Positions 51,501 to 62,800 are shown, numbered from the stretch's first letter. The stretch: 64,000 nucleotides of DNA from Certhia americana (GCA_018697195.1 CM031857.1:98642256-98706255); one strand, 5' to 3'. Numbers and translations: made by a program. The notes: a model not told the origin generated them from the letters alone.

Positions 51501-54500
51501 TATATGCATGAAAATATGTATAGAAGACCAGCACTCACTCATTTCCAATGACTTCTGCAGATCTGAATGAATGTGGACTGAAGCCACGTCCCTGTGAGCA
51601 CAGATGTATGAACACACATGGCAGCTACAAGTGCTATTGTCTCAATGGGTACATGCTCATGCCAGATGGCACCTGTGCAAGTAAGTAATGATGGAGCAGG
51701 CACACCAAAATCATTGAATCACATTTAATGCCAGCAGATTTTCTTCTTCTGATGAACAGATTTACCTTATTAAGGATAGGGTCTTTGCCCCTGCTCTCTG
51801 GCACTGTCACAGCTGAAAGAGTCTTCCTATTTGGTTGTTCCTGGGTAAAGTGGGCTAGGTCATACTTGTATTTTGGTCTTCAGAGGTGTCTTGGACATGA
51901 TAGAAGTAAAAATCTTTGATAGCGTTGCTTCAGATGAAGAGCAGCTAGTACAATCTCAGTGTATAGCCCTGCCAGTTCATCTGTTGAATAAGGATGACTG
52001 AATGTATTCAAACAAAACACCTATACAGATTACTTTTTACTGTAAAATTTACAAAATTATTTTACTGGCTGATTTTCATGCCACTATTCCTTGCTTTACC
52101 TTTCTGTGCTTCACAACTGATTTATTTTATCTGTGTTAATATGCTTTCAACAGCTGATGTAAACTGTTCTTGCAAACGTGCTCTATGATCTAAGGCTCAT
52201 CTAAACTTGTGAAAATAGGTATTTCTACCTATCTTTGTCTTTAAGCCAGCATGAAATGGAAAGCATTCTGCTTTTTTTAGCCAACCTGATTTTTCAGACC
52301 TGGGGAAGCTTGTAGTTTTTTGGTGACAGAGTTTTGTTTGTAGAAAATATCTCATGGACTCTTGATTATTTTTATAGTTAATTTATAAACAACTTTACTT
52401 ATAATGAATGGATTTTTGTTGTTCTGATTAATTTCTGTGTTCATCCATATCAAACCTAAAATTGTGTGATTCCAGCCTAGAATTTGCTCTTCTCATTATT
52501 TTAAATACTATTTTCAGGTTCTAGGACGTGTGCCATGGTGAACTGCCAATATGGATGTGAAGAAGTCAAAGGGCAAGTGCAATGTCTCTGTCCATCAGGT
52601 GGCCTTCAGCTGGGACCAAATGGAAGGACGTGCATTGGTATGGTTTGAGAGCTCAGCTTCTTTTCTGCAGGATCCCCAAAGCCATAAGATTCTGGGGGAA
52701 GGTTAGGAAGTTGTTAGCCCTCCTCACTGGCTGAAATAATGCTTTTTGTTACTCTCAGTGTGATGTAAAATTTTAATACTTTTTTAAAAATAATTTTTCT
52801 TGAACTATTGGCCATGTAATTCTTTGGATCACTCTCTTCCCCAGTAAATAATTCAATGCTTAGGCATGATTTTGAGTCATCAACAGATTCAGTTTCTCCC
52901 TATTGGTATGAGGCCATTAATTACAGTGCTTTGTCTGCAGGAAGCTGCCCTGCTGACATAATGTGTTATAGGATTTGGGCATTTTGTTTGGATGGGGCTT
53001 TCTGTTATTGTGATGACCCACAATACAAACTTCTCAATTTTTCTCCAGAAGCCCCAGCATTAACTGTGAGTTTCCTGTGATGAAGAATGCGTTGCTTACA
53101 ATACTTGCTACTGTGTTCTTCCATGAAGTTAGTTCAAATTTTACTGCCTCACTCACAAGAACACATGCAAAAGCCATCACCAAATGTGAAATTATAAGAC
53201 TTATTTATTATTTGTGATAGCCAAGACCAAATCATTCCCGTGCAAATCCCAGTGAGTTTTTTCCCCTTTTACCTTCTCATGGGTCTGACAAGCATCCCTT
53301 CTCCTCCTGTAGATGTTGATGAATGCTCCACTGGGAAAGCTGTCTGCTCGTACAACCGCAGATGTATCAACACGTTTGGAAGCTTCTACTGCAAGTGCCA
53401 GCTGGGTTTTGAACTAAAATACACCAGTGGCCGCTACAACTGTGTAGGTAAGAGCTAGCCCATGGGTGTTCCTTCTTCATTCTTTTTATTCCCACAGAGC
53501 ACATCTTCCCTGTCCTTGCCTCCTGCACGCACATTGGCCTGTCCTGGGGATTCTGCCTCAGAAAGGGGTAAAAGATGTCACACCAAGAATATTCTTGATG
53601 GGACTTTGAATTTTTCTCTGGGTTTTTTTGGTTTTTTTGGGTTTTTTTTCTGTAGCCCCATGAAAAACTGAATCACTGGCACTTTCTATTTAAATTGTCT
53701 CATTGTGCCAAGTCAAGATGTGCTTGTTGTAAGTTGGCAACTATTGACTAAAAAAAAAAAAAAGCCACTTCTGGTAAAGGTTTAATCAAAGAACCATTTT
53801 TGTTGTCTTGGTTTCAAACTGTGGTGAATAAGCAGTCCCACTATATATTTTTTTCTTTTTTTCATGATATTATTGAGGAAGGTGAAGTAAGTGCCTTCCT
53901 GACTGTGAAAAGCAGTTATTTGGACGGTTTGTACAGAACTTCACAGGAAAAAAAAGTATGAAGATAGTATATTTCAATCACTTTTCATGTTTCTGTTGTG
54001 TGACAAAGTTTCTCTCTAACAAAAACAAATACAGGCGAAAAGTTATCTTGACATGCTCAGATGTTAAAACAAATGTCAAAGCACTCTTAACTCCTGTTTC
54101 AATCCATTAGCTGAATGCTAGAAGAATTGCAAAGTATAAGTTACTGCAGCAGGTGCTGCAGGAGTATTGTTCAAACTGTTGACTACGCGAGTGCCTGGAA
54201 GGATTGGAATTACTACATGTGTATAAAAAAGAGAATTAATGGGATTTGTTTATATTTAATTGATATTGAAAATGAGGGGTGGGAGGAAGCTCATAAGGCA
54301 GGTTTGGGGACTTGAGTTTCATGTCTACAAACCCTGAGAGACTTCAAGTGGAAAAAAATATTTTCTCATACAATATGTGTGCAAGGGGGGGAAATTGGAA
54401 AGGTCTCAGTAGTCAGGATTTTATTTGCAAACCTAAATCTCACTTTCAGACACACCAGACTTTTGAGTCAGTCTTCCTGCTACTTGTTTGCCTGCTGACT

Positions 54501-57500
54501 TACATTATGAGAGGACCGTTCAGCTGCTAAAAATGATGTAATCTGGATAAACTGTGAGTGGTAAAAGTATTTGTGCACCAACATGACTCCCTTATGTGGG
54601 ATAAATCAGAAACATCTTTGTAATGGAGCAAAATCAAATACAGTTGGTGCCTGTACATTTTGCTGTGAGGTGAATGTAGTATTTTCTACTAAATTTTCCT
54701 TATTATACCTTTTTTTATGCAGCATCATATATGCTGGAATGTGAGAGGTAGCTTAAAGATCTTCACATCTTGGCATGCTCAGGGTTACTTTACATTGCAT
54801 TCTTTCTACAGTGAATGAAAGAATGAGAATGTTTTGGTAAGCTGTTTTTTAATTGTTGTCACACATTCTCTTGGTGCCTTGTGCATTTTGTTAATAGAAG
54901 AGTGTGTACAGCCTATATTTTGAATCTTGTTCTCAGTCAGAAGATCACTGCATTCACCTAGTCTTTACTGGGATGCTCTATGTTTTCCATGGATGCATAT
55001 GCCAGCATCCATGCATTTGGAGCTGTCATGGTTTGAATGACAGGTGTCTGCTAAGGAAGGCAGGAGCCTCCCTTGGAATGGAGAATTTAAACCCCCTCCC
55101 TCCGAATTATTATAACTTTGAAATTAAGGGGCTCTCAATGAAGATATGGGAAGAGGAACAACAGTTCTTTATTAGGGGAATTAAAATAAACAATAAAACA
55201 AAAACACATGCAGTATTACAAAACAGAAAAAATAACCCCAAGCAAACAACTAAACAAACAAAACCCACTGACAGAGTCAGGATCCAACCTGACACCCTGT
55301 GGGTCAGGGTGTTGGTGGCAGTCCCATTCCATGGTGGCTGCAGTCCCAGTGGCAGATGTGGCTCTGTTGAAGTGATGCTCCTGTAGAAAGAGTGGAGTTC
55401 TTTCACTGAAGGTCCAGTGGTGATAGATGGGCCTGGTCTTCCTCTGGGAATCCAGTGGAAAAGGCTGGCTTGGTGTTCCAACTCCCAGATTTTTATCCAG
55501 GTAGGAATACTTGTCTCCTCCCCCTGGCTGAAGCATTTCCCAGTGGGATGATGGAATTCTATCAGTGAGACTCAATGTCCCATTAGCAGAAGATCTCTCC
55601 CTGGAGGGAGACTGGGTTGTGGGAGAGATAAGAAAACTGCCCCAGCAGGTTTATTGACACTTGGCCATTGACAGACAATTACACCACCCCACACCCCAGT
55701 TTCAACAGCTGGTGATAGAATACACAGTTTTGGTTACATTTTTGCACTGCAACCCCTGACAGGAGCTGACACCAAGCATTCTCCCTAGGGTGAATTTTTC
55801 TGCCTCTGATGGTCCCTGCACTGTCTTGGTCTAACATTAGTGCTTACAGTACCTGGAAGGAGATGGGTGGCACAAACAGGCTGTCAGGAGCCTTGGGTTT
55901 CAACACAGTTTTCACTGAAGCATTTGTATCTTCCCCCAGATGTAAATGAATGTGTGACAAATACACACAGGTGCAACCTCCATGCAGAGTGCCTCAACAC
56001 CCAAGGATCCTTCCAGTGCAAATGTAAACAGGGCTACCAAGGAAGTGGATTTGATTGTGCGGGTGAGTACCACTGGGTGTCAGGAATAATGATGTCTTGG
56101 TTTTCTCCAATAATTGATCGTTACAAGGCGCGTTCTCAGAAAAGTCATGCTGAACAGTGCTGCAATACCAACCAAGCAAGAACCTCTCCACAAAACATAT
56201 ATTAACTGCATGACTCATAGCGTAGTTAATACAAGTATCACTTGTTCAAATTAATTTTACCTGTGAGTCTCAAAGTTTCATAATATCTCTAGAAATTGCA
56301 AGTAGAACAGAGAAGTGAATTTGTCTTGAAGAAACAGAGAAAATAGTCTAAAAATCTACCATGATTTCTCCATGAATTCCTAAGGTTAGCCCCTTGGAGG
56401 GATATGCAGTCCGTCCCAGAAGAGTTTCAGGCTAACTTAGCAGAAAAAGAGAAAAGGGAGGAAAGGCATGACTTCTCTGTTAAATTTTCCCTTAAAATAT
56501 TGTCTTTGTTTGTCTATTGAATATGGAAGACCTCCTATAAAGATGTCATTTCCCACTTTAACTGAGTATGACCCTTCAAGAAGAAAGGAAGCAAGAAAGC
56601 AAGAAAGCAAGAAAGCAAGAAAGCAAGAAAGCAAGAAAGAAAGAAAGAGAGAAAGAAAGAAAGAAAAGCCTGTTCTTGTCTTTAGATTTAAAATGAACCT
56701 TTTAATTTGTACTTTTATTAATCCTGGCAGATATTTCTCCTGCAACATCATTAAAGATGTTTTCCTGAAGAGGACACTTCTGCTCAAACGTTTTAAAAGC
56801 TTTTGTCTGTAGCAGATGAAGTCTACATAATATATAAATCTTTTCAAGTAATCCTTGATCAGATATGTCTTATTATACTTCATGGTCACAGATGTTCTCT
56901 GAGTCCCTCTATTATTCACATTCCTACTCCCATTATAGTAGCAATTGAAACTTACAATATACATTGATAAATGAATATTTTCACAGAATATTTTGAGTTG
57001 CAAGGGACCCACTAGTCCAACTCCTGGCCTTGCACAGGAGAGCACCATTTTGGTAAGGTTCAACATCCAGTAAAAAAATATTGACTTTTTAACAAGCAAA
57101 AATAAACACACAAAAATCTGACTGTTACTAAAAGGTTTGATATGGACAGAGCAGAGCACAGCAGAGCTGTTTAGAACATTTTTCTACTCATTTCAATGTT
57201 ATGAGCCAGGTTCCTTGCTAGACCATATCTCTTGTAATATGTTACTGCAGCTCACTGAAATGAAAGATGCATTTGACTGGATATCAAAGCAAACTGACGT
57301 GACACATCTTGGTATGGTTTTGTTAAAACAAAAGGTGAAATGTTAAACCAATACATCTCTGAGAAAAATAATCTGGGTTTTTTTTTTGGTTTTTTTTTTC
57401 ATTTATTTGGGTTTTGCTTTTTTAATGAGAAGGTAAAAATTTCCAGGGAAATTTTGTTTTTGACTAACTTTATGTATAAAATATTCTTTCATTGAGCAAA

Positions 57501-60500
57501 AACAATTCAACAATGATTTCTTAAATATAAATAACAGAAATATTTTCACTTGTGGAGAGAAATTTTTTGATGTTTAGCCCCTTAAAAAATCAGTTTGGAA
57601 GTCAGATGATTCCTATCTTCTCACAGGTGTTTTTCTTACATAGTTTGCCCTCTGCCTACTTCCTCCTGCCATATTTCCAATTACCAAAGTCCATTTGTTG
57701 TTTAGCAGAGGAAGGATCCATGCCATTCATAACTTAATAGAACAAACTAAATGAAACAGAGATTTGTTACAAGAGAGGATAGAGGAATAACATACAGTAA
57801 TGAGAGCAATCAGAGCCACAGGCAGGTCAAAAGGTGAGGATCCAGCTAGAAAGCAGTGACACAAACAATTGGATGTACCAGCCAACAGTGAAACACTAAG
57901 TGTTCTCCATGTCATATAGCAATTGTGGGAAAATTGTGGAAAATTTTGCCTTTACTGCAGCCAAAAGAAATTTTGCTATTTGGTTTAATGGGATGAGGAT
58001 GCCATCTTGAGAATTTAGGGGCTGAGGGCTGTGGTTTCACACTTCTTTTGGTGACAATGGCTTCAGTTCTTGTGGCCCATTCCAGTTTTCAGCAGGTGGG
58101 CCTGGGCTTGTGCTGCAGCTGAACAAAAACTGGAGAATTTTTTCAGTACTCCACAGAATTATTCCCACAGAGCTGGAATCCTGTTTTTGTAGGGAAGCAT
58201 TAGTTCTTAATAGCAATTGCCCCTAGTATAAAAACATTGCTTATAATGAAATTCCTGTGGCTACATCTTGTCCATCAAATTACCTAATAAGTGAGATAAT
58301 ACATAATTCACCTTTGCAAAGAAGGTGGTGGAAATTCTTACATTCAATTTGCATGTCAATACACTAACTTGGAGAAAGCTGCTGCAACATCAGGCTGCAA
58401 ACACTGCTGCTGGTATGGATATGACCTGTGATTCTTGAGGCACCCTTTTACCATTTAACACTCCTATACTTATGAAGCATTGGAGACAATTTCTGAACTG
58501 TCTGTAGCACACATGTTGTTTGAGAATGCATAGAGACAGATTGATTTGAATGATTCCTAAAAGAGTCCTAGTCATTTCCACATCTGGCCTCTATCTTGCT
58601 GCAATCTGTTGCTGTTCTCAGGTTCATGTGTTTCCTGATTTCCTATTGTGCATTGAAAACCCACATTTCCCCTGCCATATGCTTCTACGTGTATTTCAGC
58701 TTTTATTTAAGAATAGAGTCCCACAAGTAATTAAGATTCCAGGGGGGAAAAAAAGAATCTATTTTTGATTCACTTTTTTTGGTCCTGAAAAATAACAGGA
58801 AAAAGGATTACTATCTTTAAGTATACAGGTGTCACTCTAAGGAGCTCAACAATGACATTCTTGTTATTGCCCTGCTAGAGGCAGAGGTTACTCCTCTTCA
58901 TTATGCTTAGCTGGGTACTTAAGTGTCAATAAAAATTCATGTTGGCTCTCTCTCTTCCTCTTGTATTACTCGTTCATTTTTTGCTGATAGGGTAACCCTT
59001 AGACCATATATATGATTTTGCTTTCTTATTAGCTTGCCAGTCTTGAGAATGGTTTAGTTGGACATAATAAAGTTGCAAAGCTTCAAAAACTGTTGTGGTC
59101 ATATCGCTGGTGATACTCTTAAAATTTAATTTAATACTGTTGTCATTCTTCAGTGAGTGACACTTAGGCTTTTGTCACCACACATTTCCTACTAGATGCC
59201 TTACTGGCTGGTGTAGTCATGTATTAAGCACAGTCTAGTGTGACAAACTTGCCCTGATTTCTCAAAGTATCCTCCCTAAATAAGACAGTAAAAATTTCAG
59301 AAATTAAATAGGTTAGCAACACATATTGGTAGATGATGTTCCATGGTGCTTAGAAGAAAATAATAGCCCAGAATCTGTCTTTTCAGCTTACAAAAGCTTT
59401 CAGACTCTCTTAAAAATATCTAAAAGAGGTTGATAACTTTTAGAATGATTTCTGGAAGTATTTCATTATGATCTAGTTTTTACTCACATCTATAGATTCC
59501 ACCTACATGTGGTAGATTGTTGTCTGTCTCCTTCAACACTTCTCCAACTCTTATATAGAGAAGCTATAAAAGGGAGGTGCAAAAGGATTTGTAAGCCAAT
59601 CTCCTAGGCTTGTCTCTCACCAGGTTTTTAAATACTCTGTGAGGTGTGAAGGAGGAAGCAGTGGGGTCCCTGCTGGAGTGCACAGCAAGTTGTGTCCTTC
59701 TTCATCCCCTCTATGGTCAGGACCAGCACCAGCAGCAGTCACAGGGTGTGTGGAAGGAAAACAGACCCTTGTCTGTCCCTTTCCTGTATCATCCCCAGAG
59801 TACTTCCCTTTACACAAAGCAGCACAGAGTCAATGGGTTGGCATATGCTCTTTATGTATTTCCTTCAACTCAACTTTCACAACTTGGTCATTAGACATTC
59901 TACATCAATCTGTTTCTGTGGGTTTATAATTTTGTATAGCAACTGATGACAGAAAATTTTACTTCTAGCCCTCAGCTACTGTTTGCCTTTGCTTTTCTAC
60001 TTCTTGCCTTAATTCTCTCTAATTCAAAGAAAGAAAATACTTTTGAAAACAGATATTTTTATATCTGCATGAGCAGGAGGCATTAATCTGCATGATTCCA
60101 GATCAAAGGTATAGATCACAAGGAAGAGCTGGGGTGGAATGCTCTATATTTCTTTGCCCTTTCCAAAATTCTATGCAGTCACATGGACAGATAAGTGCAC
60201 AAATTTTTGTGACCAATCTGTCTGCATTTATCTACATATCTTGAGGCAAAGTGTCCTGAAAAATCACTGCCTCAGGTGTAGCACCCCAGAGTGCCAGAGA
60301 AGGTGAGCTGCTCATTCAGGCAAGTCCACAGGCCATGGATTCAAAAGAACAGACTTGAATTTAAGGTGGTGTTTCCTTACATTGCATTAGTCCACCTGCA
60401 ATTTATGGCTAGACATAAAAAGCCTTAAATCTACACCTCTGGCTACTCTTAAAGATGAATGCAGGTTGGAAGGAGACTAGTGCTGTGTCCTAAAATATGA

Positions 60501-62688
60501 TTAGTGTCTAGAGTCTCTGTCTCCACATGCACGGAGATTTTCGTAGTGCAGCATCAAATTGGAGTCTGCAAGCACATAGGAATTTATACCTTTTCATCCC
60601 CCTATTTCTGTCTCTCCTGTCAGTTGATTTTCCACACTGCTAAATTTTGCACATACAAGGAGATTAGTTTTCTGACACTGCAGAGGTTATTATGTTGAAC
60701 TGTAAGAATTTTCCATTTCATGAGGAAAACTTCAAAGCAGAAACTAAAAGCAGATGTTCAGGTTTGCTGAGCAGTCAGTCCTGTGGCCTTGAAAATCCCC
60801 ATAGCCTCTCTATTAAAAGCATGAAGTTTCTTGTTACTGATAGTCAAGAGGATATTCCAAAATAAAGGAAGAACAAATCCTCAAGTTTGACTTTCATTTT
60901 ATTGGCATCTGTTTACTCCAACGGCAATCTCAAAAACACCTAAATGTTAGAGTGAGCACACTAAGAGTCTGATTCTGTTCCTGACATACTAAATATCATG
61001 TAGCTACACTTGCCATAAATAAAATGTGACAAATTCCGAGTAATAGGATTGTATTTTCCAGAAGTAAATTTAAATTCAGGGAATTTTTTTTCCTCTTTTC
61101 CTACTACAATGAAGTTCTATTTTATTTACTGGTGTTCTTTCTTCTGCTGTGCCTCTATGCAAAGAGGCACAGAGAAAATAGTACTACCCAAGGTTCCAAG
61201 TCCAGTCCATCTGTCTCAAAGTACTACTATAAAATTTTCATGAATACAAAGTGTGGAGCAAAATAGGAACATATTCTTGCCCTGATAATATACTCACTAG
61301 ACAGCAGAAGCAGAGGGAAATAAAGATAGCTGTCTTCCACCATCATTTTTAATCCTAAAAGACTGTAGGTACTGCAATACTGATTGAGAATCAAAGATGG
61401 GAAGCAGTATATGAGGCTATTCTGATTCACTGATGAAAATAGTCTCTCTTTACGAAAGAGCTTTTTATAGCACACTGGAACTGCTCAGGTTTCATTGCTT
61501 CCTAGGCAGTTCACATAAAGGACTCAAACTGTCAGTAGCTTATGACATGGTTGTGCACAACATTTGATAATAGTATCCAAAAGGATAATTCCAGAACAAT
61601 TCAAATAACACCACTTCATCCAAAATGATAAGATACAGTATTACACATCCAAGAGGAATCATAAAATGGTAAATTCTCAGGAAATGCTACATTTATGTTC
61701 TAGTTCATCTTGGGATTGCAAGATGATAACAACTTGGCATTCTTGGATGCTTCTCTGCATTTTGGTATTTACCCCTTGCAGTTAAATAAGAACTAAAAGA
61801 AATATGATGGAGGAGTTGATTCTCAATATTCTCAAAATATCTTCCATTTCAGTAGCTTTCAGCCCACCATGGAAGGAAAATTAGACTAGAGATGTTCACA
61901 AAAAACAGCCAAGAGAAATGCTTATTATTGTTAGGCTGCAGTTGTTGTGGAGGGGATCCGAGCTCCATGGACAATTTTAGACCAAAAACTAAAGATGGAT
62001 TTTTGGGATTTTGTTGCCCAAGCTCCAGCGTAAACATAATTTAAGTAAGGGACTCTATGGCCTGTGTTATTCCTGTGTTACACAGGAGTCCAAAGAGATC
62101 ATTACAGAGGATTGCTTTGGTCTTTTCACTGTAACTCAGACAGAGCTGTTCGTACAACAGAGCTGAACATGAGCATGTGTGCTCTGTGCAGAACTGAACT
62201 TACACCTCGTAGTAGAGAATTTAATTCTATGTCTCTCTGGACCTTGTAAAGGACACCATGGTCCCATTTAAAAACATTGTCATTGCTGAATGACATTTGT
62301 CATTCAATGATAATTGCATTGTCATTCCTTAGATGAATATTTTCTATTTTCTTCTTCGTTCTAGTTATCCCTGAAAAGTCAGTGAAGGAAATTGCAAGAA
62401 GCCCTGGAACAGCTAAGGACACAATTAAGAAACTTCTTGCACATAAAAGCAGTGTGAAAAAGCATAAAACAATCAAGAATTCAATCCCAGAAGCAGTTGT
62501 GACACCTCCTTCTAAGACCCACTTGCAGTTGCTGGACTATGAAGGTGGAATTGATCTTGGTGGGAGCTATGGCGAGGAAGAGAAAGAAACTGCAGCTGCT
62601 GCAGGAGAGGAGGCAGAAGAGTCAGATGAAGAGAAGGAAGATTTTGAAAATCAAATTGATGAGCGAAGACTTAGAGGGGATGTCTTTT
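42448..62688 (+). CDS. EGFL6: EGFL6, 5' part (exons 1-8; continues past the window)
   Basis: The eight exons below join into one open frame of 364 codons plus one base. The protein has a signal peptide (1-22), a Cys-rich N-terminal segment (about 23-59), five EGF-like modules (60-90, 91-130, 131-170, 171-215, 216-256) and a charged linker with RGD at 360-362. This order and many local words ([59 protein letters not shown]) match vertebrate EGFL6/MAEG, a secreted matrix protein of the nephronectin family known to bind integrins through RGD and to act in skin and vessel development. The vertebrate protein is about 550 residues and ends in a MAM domain, which is missing here only because the window stops. 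Exons 2-8 all end in phase 1. Confidence 0.95.
42516..46406. other. EGFL6 intron 1
   Basis: GTGAGC donor and TTCCTTATGCAG acceptor. The first 270 bases belong to the CpG island; the rest is ordinary. It contains a G-rich stretch at about 43540-43620, a 54-bp imperfect tandem duplication at 44735-44842 and a 9-bp hairpin (ATGTTCTCA with its complement) at 45989-46012. No other gene was seen. Confidence 0.8.
44735..44842. repeat. 54-bp imperfect tandem duplication
   Basis: Copy 1 (44735-44788) and copy 2 (44789-44842) both begin TATCCAG and share ATTCAA, TTTCT and TGCAAGCAGAA at the same offsets. By eye roughly two thirds of positions match, so it is old. Confidence 0.7.
46407..46516 (+). CDS. 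EGFL6: EGFL6 exon 2: Cys-rich N-terminal segment
   Basis: The exon follows a CAG acceptor and completes the split Ser codon. It encodes a short variable spacer, then [15 protein letters not shown] and KNKGHCE, the CxYG...CCxGW pattern found at the start of EGFL6 before the first EGF module. It ends at GAAG before the donor GTAAGG, in phase 1. Confidence 0.92.
46728..46800 (-). mobile_element. Possible ancient CR1 scrap
   Basis: The words ATCCAGAAGGCACCATCTG and TCTAGCCTCCTGCACAG resemble the reverse complement of old sauropsid CR1 3' ends. Very short and diverged. Confidence 0.3.
47644..47683. repeat. 40-bp module shared with the promoter island, copy B
   Basis: The partner of 41951-41990, in the same orientation, with 36 of 40 positions identical. 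It includes AACATCCCAAGCAGGG and CTTTGGATCCCA. Confidence 0.8.
48421..48480. repeat. A-rich tract in intron 2
   Basis: Long A runs broken by single G bases, passing into a GAGAAAAAGAGGGAGAGG purine stretch. Confidence 0.95.
48721..48813 (+). CDS. EGFL6: EGFL6 exon 3: EGF-like module 1
   Basis: The exon begins after CACCAG with two bases completing Ala, then [17 protein letters not shown] and [13 protein letters not shown], a compact EGF module with the usual Cys spacing and the GxTGxxC ending. It ends in phase 1 before a weaker donor, GTTTGT. EGF modules of this type without the calcium consensus serve as structural or protein-binding units. Confidence 0.95.
48814..51560. other. EGFL6 intron 3
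   Basis: GTTTGT donor and GACTTCTGCAG acceptor. It contains a poly-T tract at about 49388-49408. No gene or recognisable element was seen. Confidence 0.75.
51561..51680 (+). CDS. EGFL6: EGFL6 exon 4: calcium-binding EGF module 2
   Basis: Encodes [16 protein letters not shown], then [19 protein letters not shown] and DGTCA. The D-x-N-E-C start and C-x-N-x(4)-Y-x-C core fit the calcium-binding EGF consensus with an Asn/Asp hydroxylation site. It ends in phase 1 before the strong donor GTAAGT. Confidence 0.97.
51681..52517. other. EGFL6 intron 4
   Basis: A short intron with GTAAGT donor and CTATTTTCAG acceptor. Nothing else was recognised. Confidence 0.8.
52518..52637 (+). CDS. EGFL6: EGFL6 exon 5: EGF-like module 3
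   Basis: Encodes [19 protein letters not shown], then [17 protein letters not shown] and RTCI. It has six Cys in EGF spacing, but it lacks the D-x-N/D-E-C start and so is not of the calcium-binding type. The CAMxNCQYxC word is typical of EGFL6. It ends in phase 1 before GTATGG. Confidence 0.96.
52638..53312. other. EGFL6 intron 5
   Basis: GTATGG donor and CTCCTGTAG acceptor. The stretch 52945-53055 contains a Cys-rich open frame preceded by TCTGCAG, which I do not call as an exon. Confidence 0.8.
53313..53447 (+). CDS. EGFL6: EGFL6 exon 6: calcium-binding EGF module 4
   Basis: Encodes [18 protein letters not shown], then [19 protein letters not shown] and TSGRYNCV. It has the D-x-D-E-C start and the C-x-N-x(4)-F-x-C hydroxylation and calcium pattern. 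It is slightly longer than its neighbours because of the loop between the last two Cys, as in EGFL6 of other vertebrates. Phase 1, donor GTAAGA. Confidence 0.97.
55024..55707 (-). mobile_element. Endogenous retrovirus LTR, minus strand, in intron 6
   Basis: Read on the minus strand, the 684-base segment starts TGTTGAAACTGGGGTGTGG and ends CAAACCATGACA, so it has the TG...CA ends of an LTR. A poly(A) signal AATAAA lies at 55168-55173, about 145 bases before the 3' end. It stands out from the AT-rich intron and has no retroviral coding frame beside it, so I read it as a solo LTR. The ends resemble those of an ERVL-type family common in songbirds, a resemblance from memory that cannot be checked here. 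No exact 5-bp target duplication flanks it. Being antisense to EGFL6, its poly(A) signal would not stop the host transcript. Confidence 0.8.
55168..55173 (-). promoter_or_regulatory. LTR polyadenylation signal
   Basis: AATAAA on the minus strand within the intron 6 LTR, in the position expected near the R/U5 boundary. Confidence 0.5.
55940..56062 (+). CDS. EGFL6: EGFL6 exon 7: calcium-binding EGF module 5
   Basis: Encodes [18 protein letters not shown], then [19 protein letters not shown] and FDCA. It carries the D-x-N-E-C start and the C-x-N-x(4)-F-x-C core of calcium-binding EGF modules. Tandem calcium-binding modules (this and exon 6) usually form a rigid rod. Phase 1, donor GTGAGT. Confidence 0.97.
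56581..56668. repeat. GCAAGAAA / GAAA microsatellite
   Basis: Six copies of the 8-base unit GCAAGAAA (from 56591) followed by GAAA copies with one GAGA interruption. This gives a purine-only sense strand apart from the C of each unit. The 8-base unit probably arose from GAAA by a G to C change that then spread. Confidence 0.97.
56981..57036 (-). mobile_element. CR1-like 3' end fragment
   Basis: TCACAGAATATTTTGAGTTG, then CAAGGGACCCACTAGTCCAA and CTCCTGGCCTTGCACAGGA, the reverse complement of a common avian CR1 3' terminus. It is truncated and has no coding content. Confidence 0.75.
62365..62688 (+). CDS. EGFL6: EGFL6 exon 8: charged linker ending in RGD
   Basis: After the acceptor TTCTAG the exon encodes [16 protein letters not shown], then a basic stretch ([17 protein letters not shown]), a Pro/Thr patch ([10 protein letters not shown]) and a long acidic run ([15 protein letters not shown]), ending in RRLRGDVF before the donor GTAAGT. 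RGD occupies residues 360-362. In EGFL6 this motif, between the EGF modules and the MAM domain, is the integrin contact. The linker is low-complexity and probably unstructured. The exon ends in phase 1 with T, which would complete the next Phe codon of the family (RGDVFF). Confidence 0.96.
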
Positions 62689-62800
62689 GTAAGTTTCTTT
62701 GTTTCTTAAAATGTCTGGCTTCAATGTAGATACGTATAAACACTAAAAAATAATCACAAAACATTACAGACACTTTATCAGAATCTACTTGTAGAAAATG

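Larger units (their letters stand above)
53448..55939. other. EGFL6 intron 6
   Basis: GTAAGA donor and CTTCCCCCAG acceptor. It holds T-rich and G/T-rich runs at about 53620-53652, an A-run at about 53750, and a nearly complete LTR-like element on the opposite strand at 55024-55707. Confidence 0.8.
56063..62364. other. EGFL6 intron 7
   Basis: The longest complete intron here (6.3 kb), with GTGAGT donor and CTTCGTTCTAG acceptor. It holds a GCAAGAAA/GAAA microsatellite at 56581-56668 and a CR1 3' end at 56981-57036. I see no other gene. Near the 3' end, at 62287-62306, there is a small 8-bp hairpin (TGAATGAC with its complement). Confidence 0.8.

Noticed and set aside
55110..55481. Open frames within the intron 6 LTR
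   Set aside because: LTRs are non-coding and the frame does not resemble any retroviral protein.
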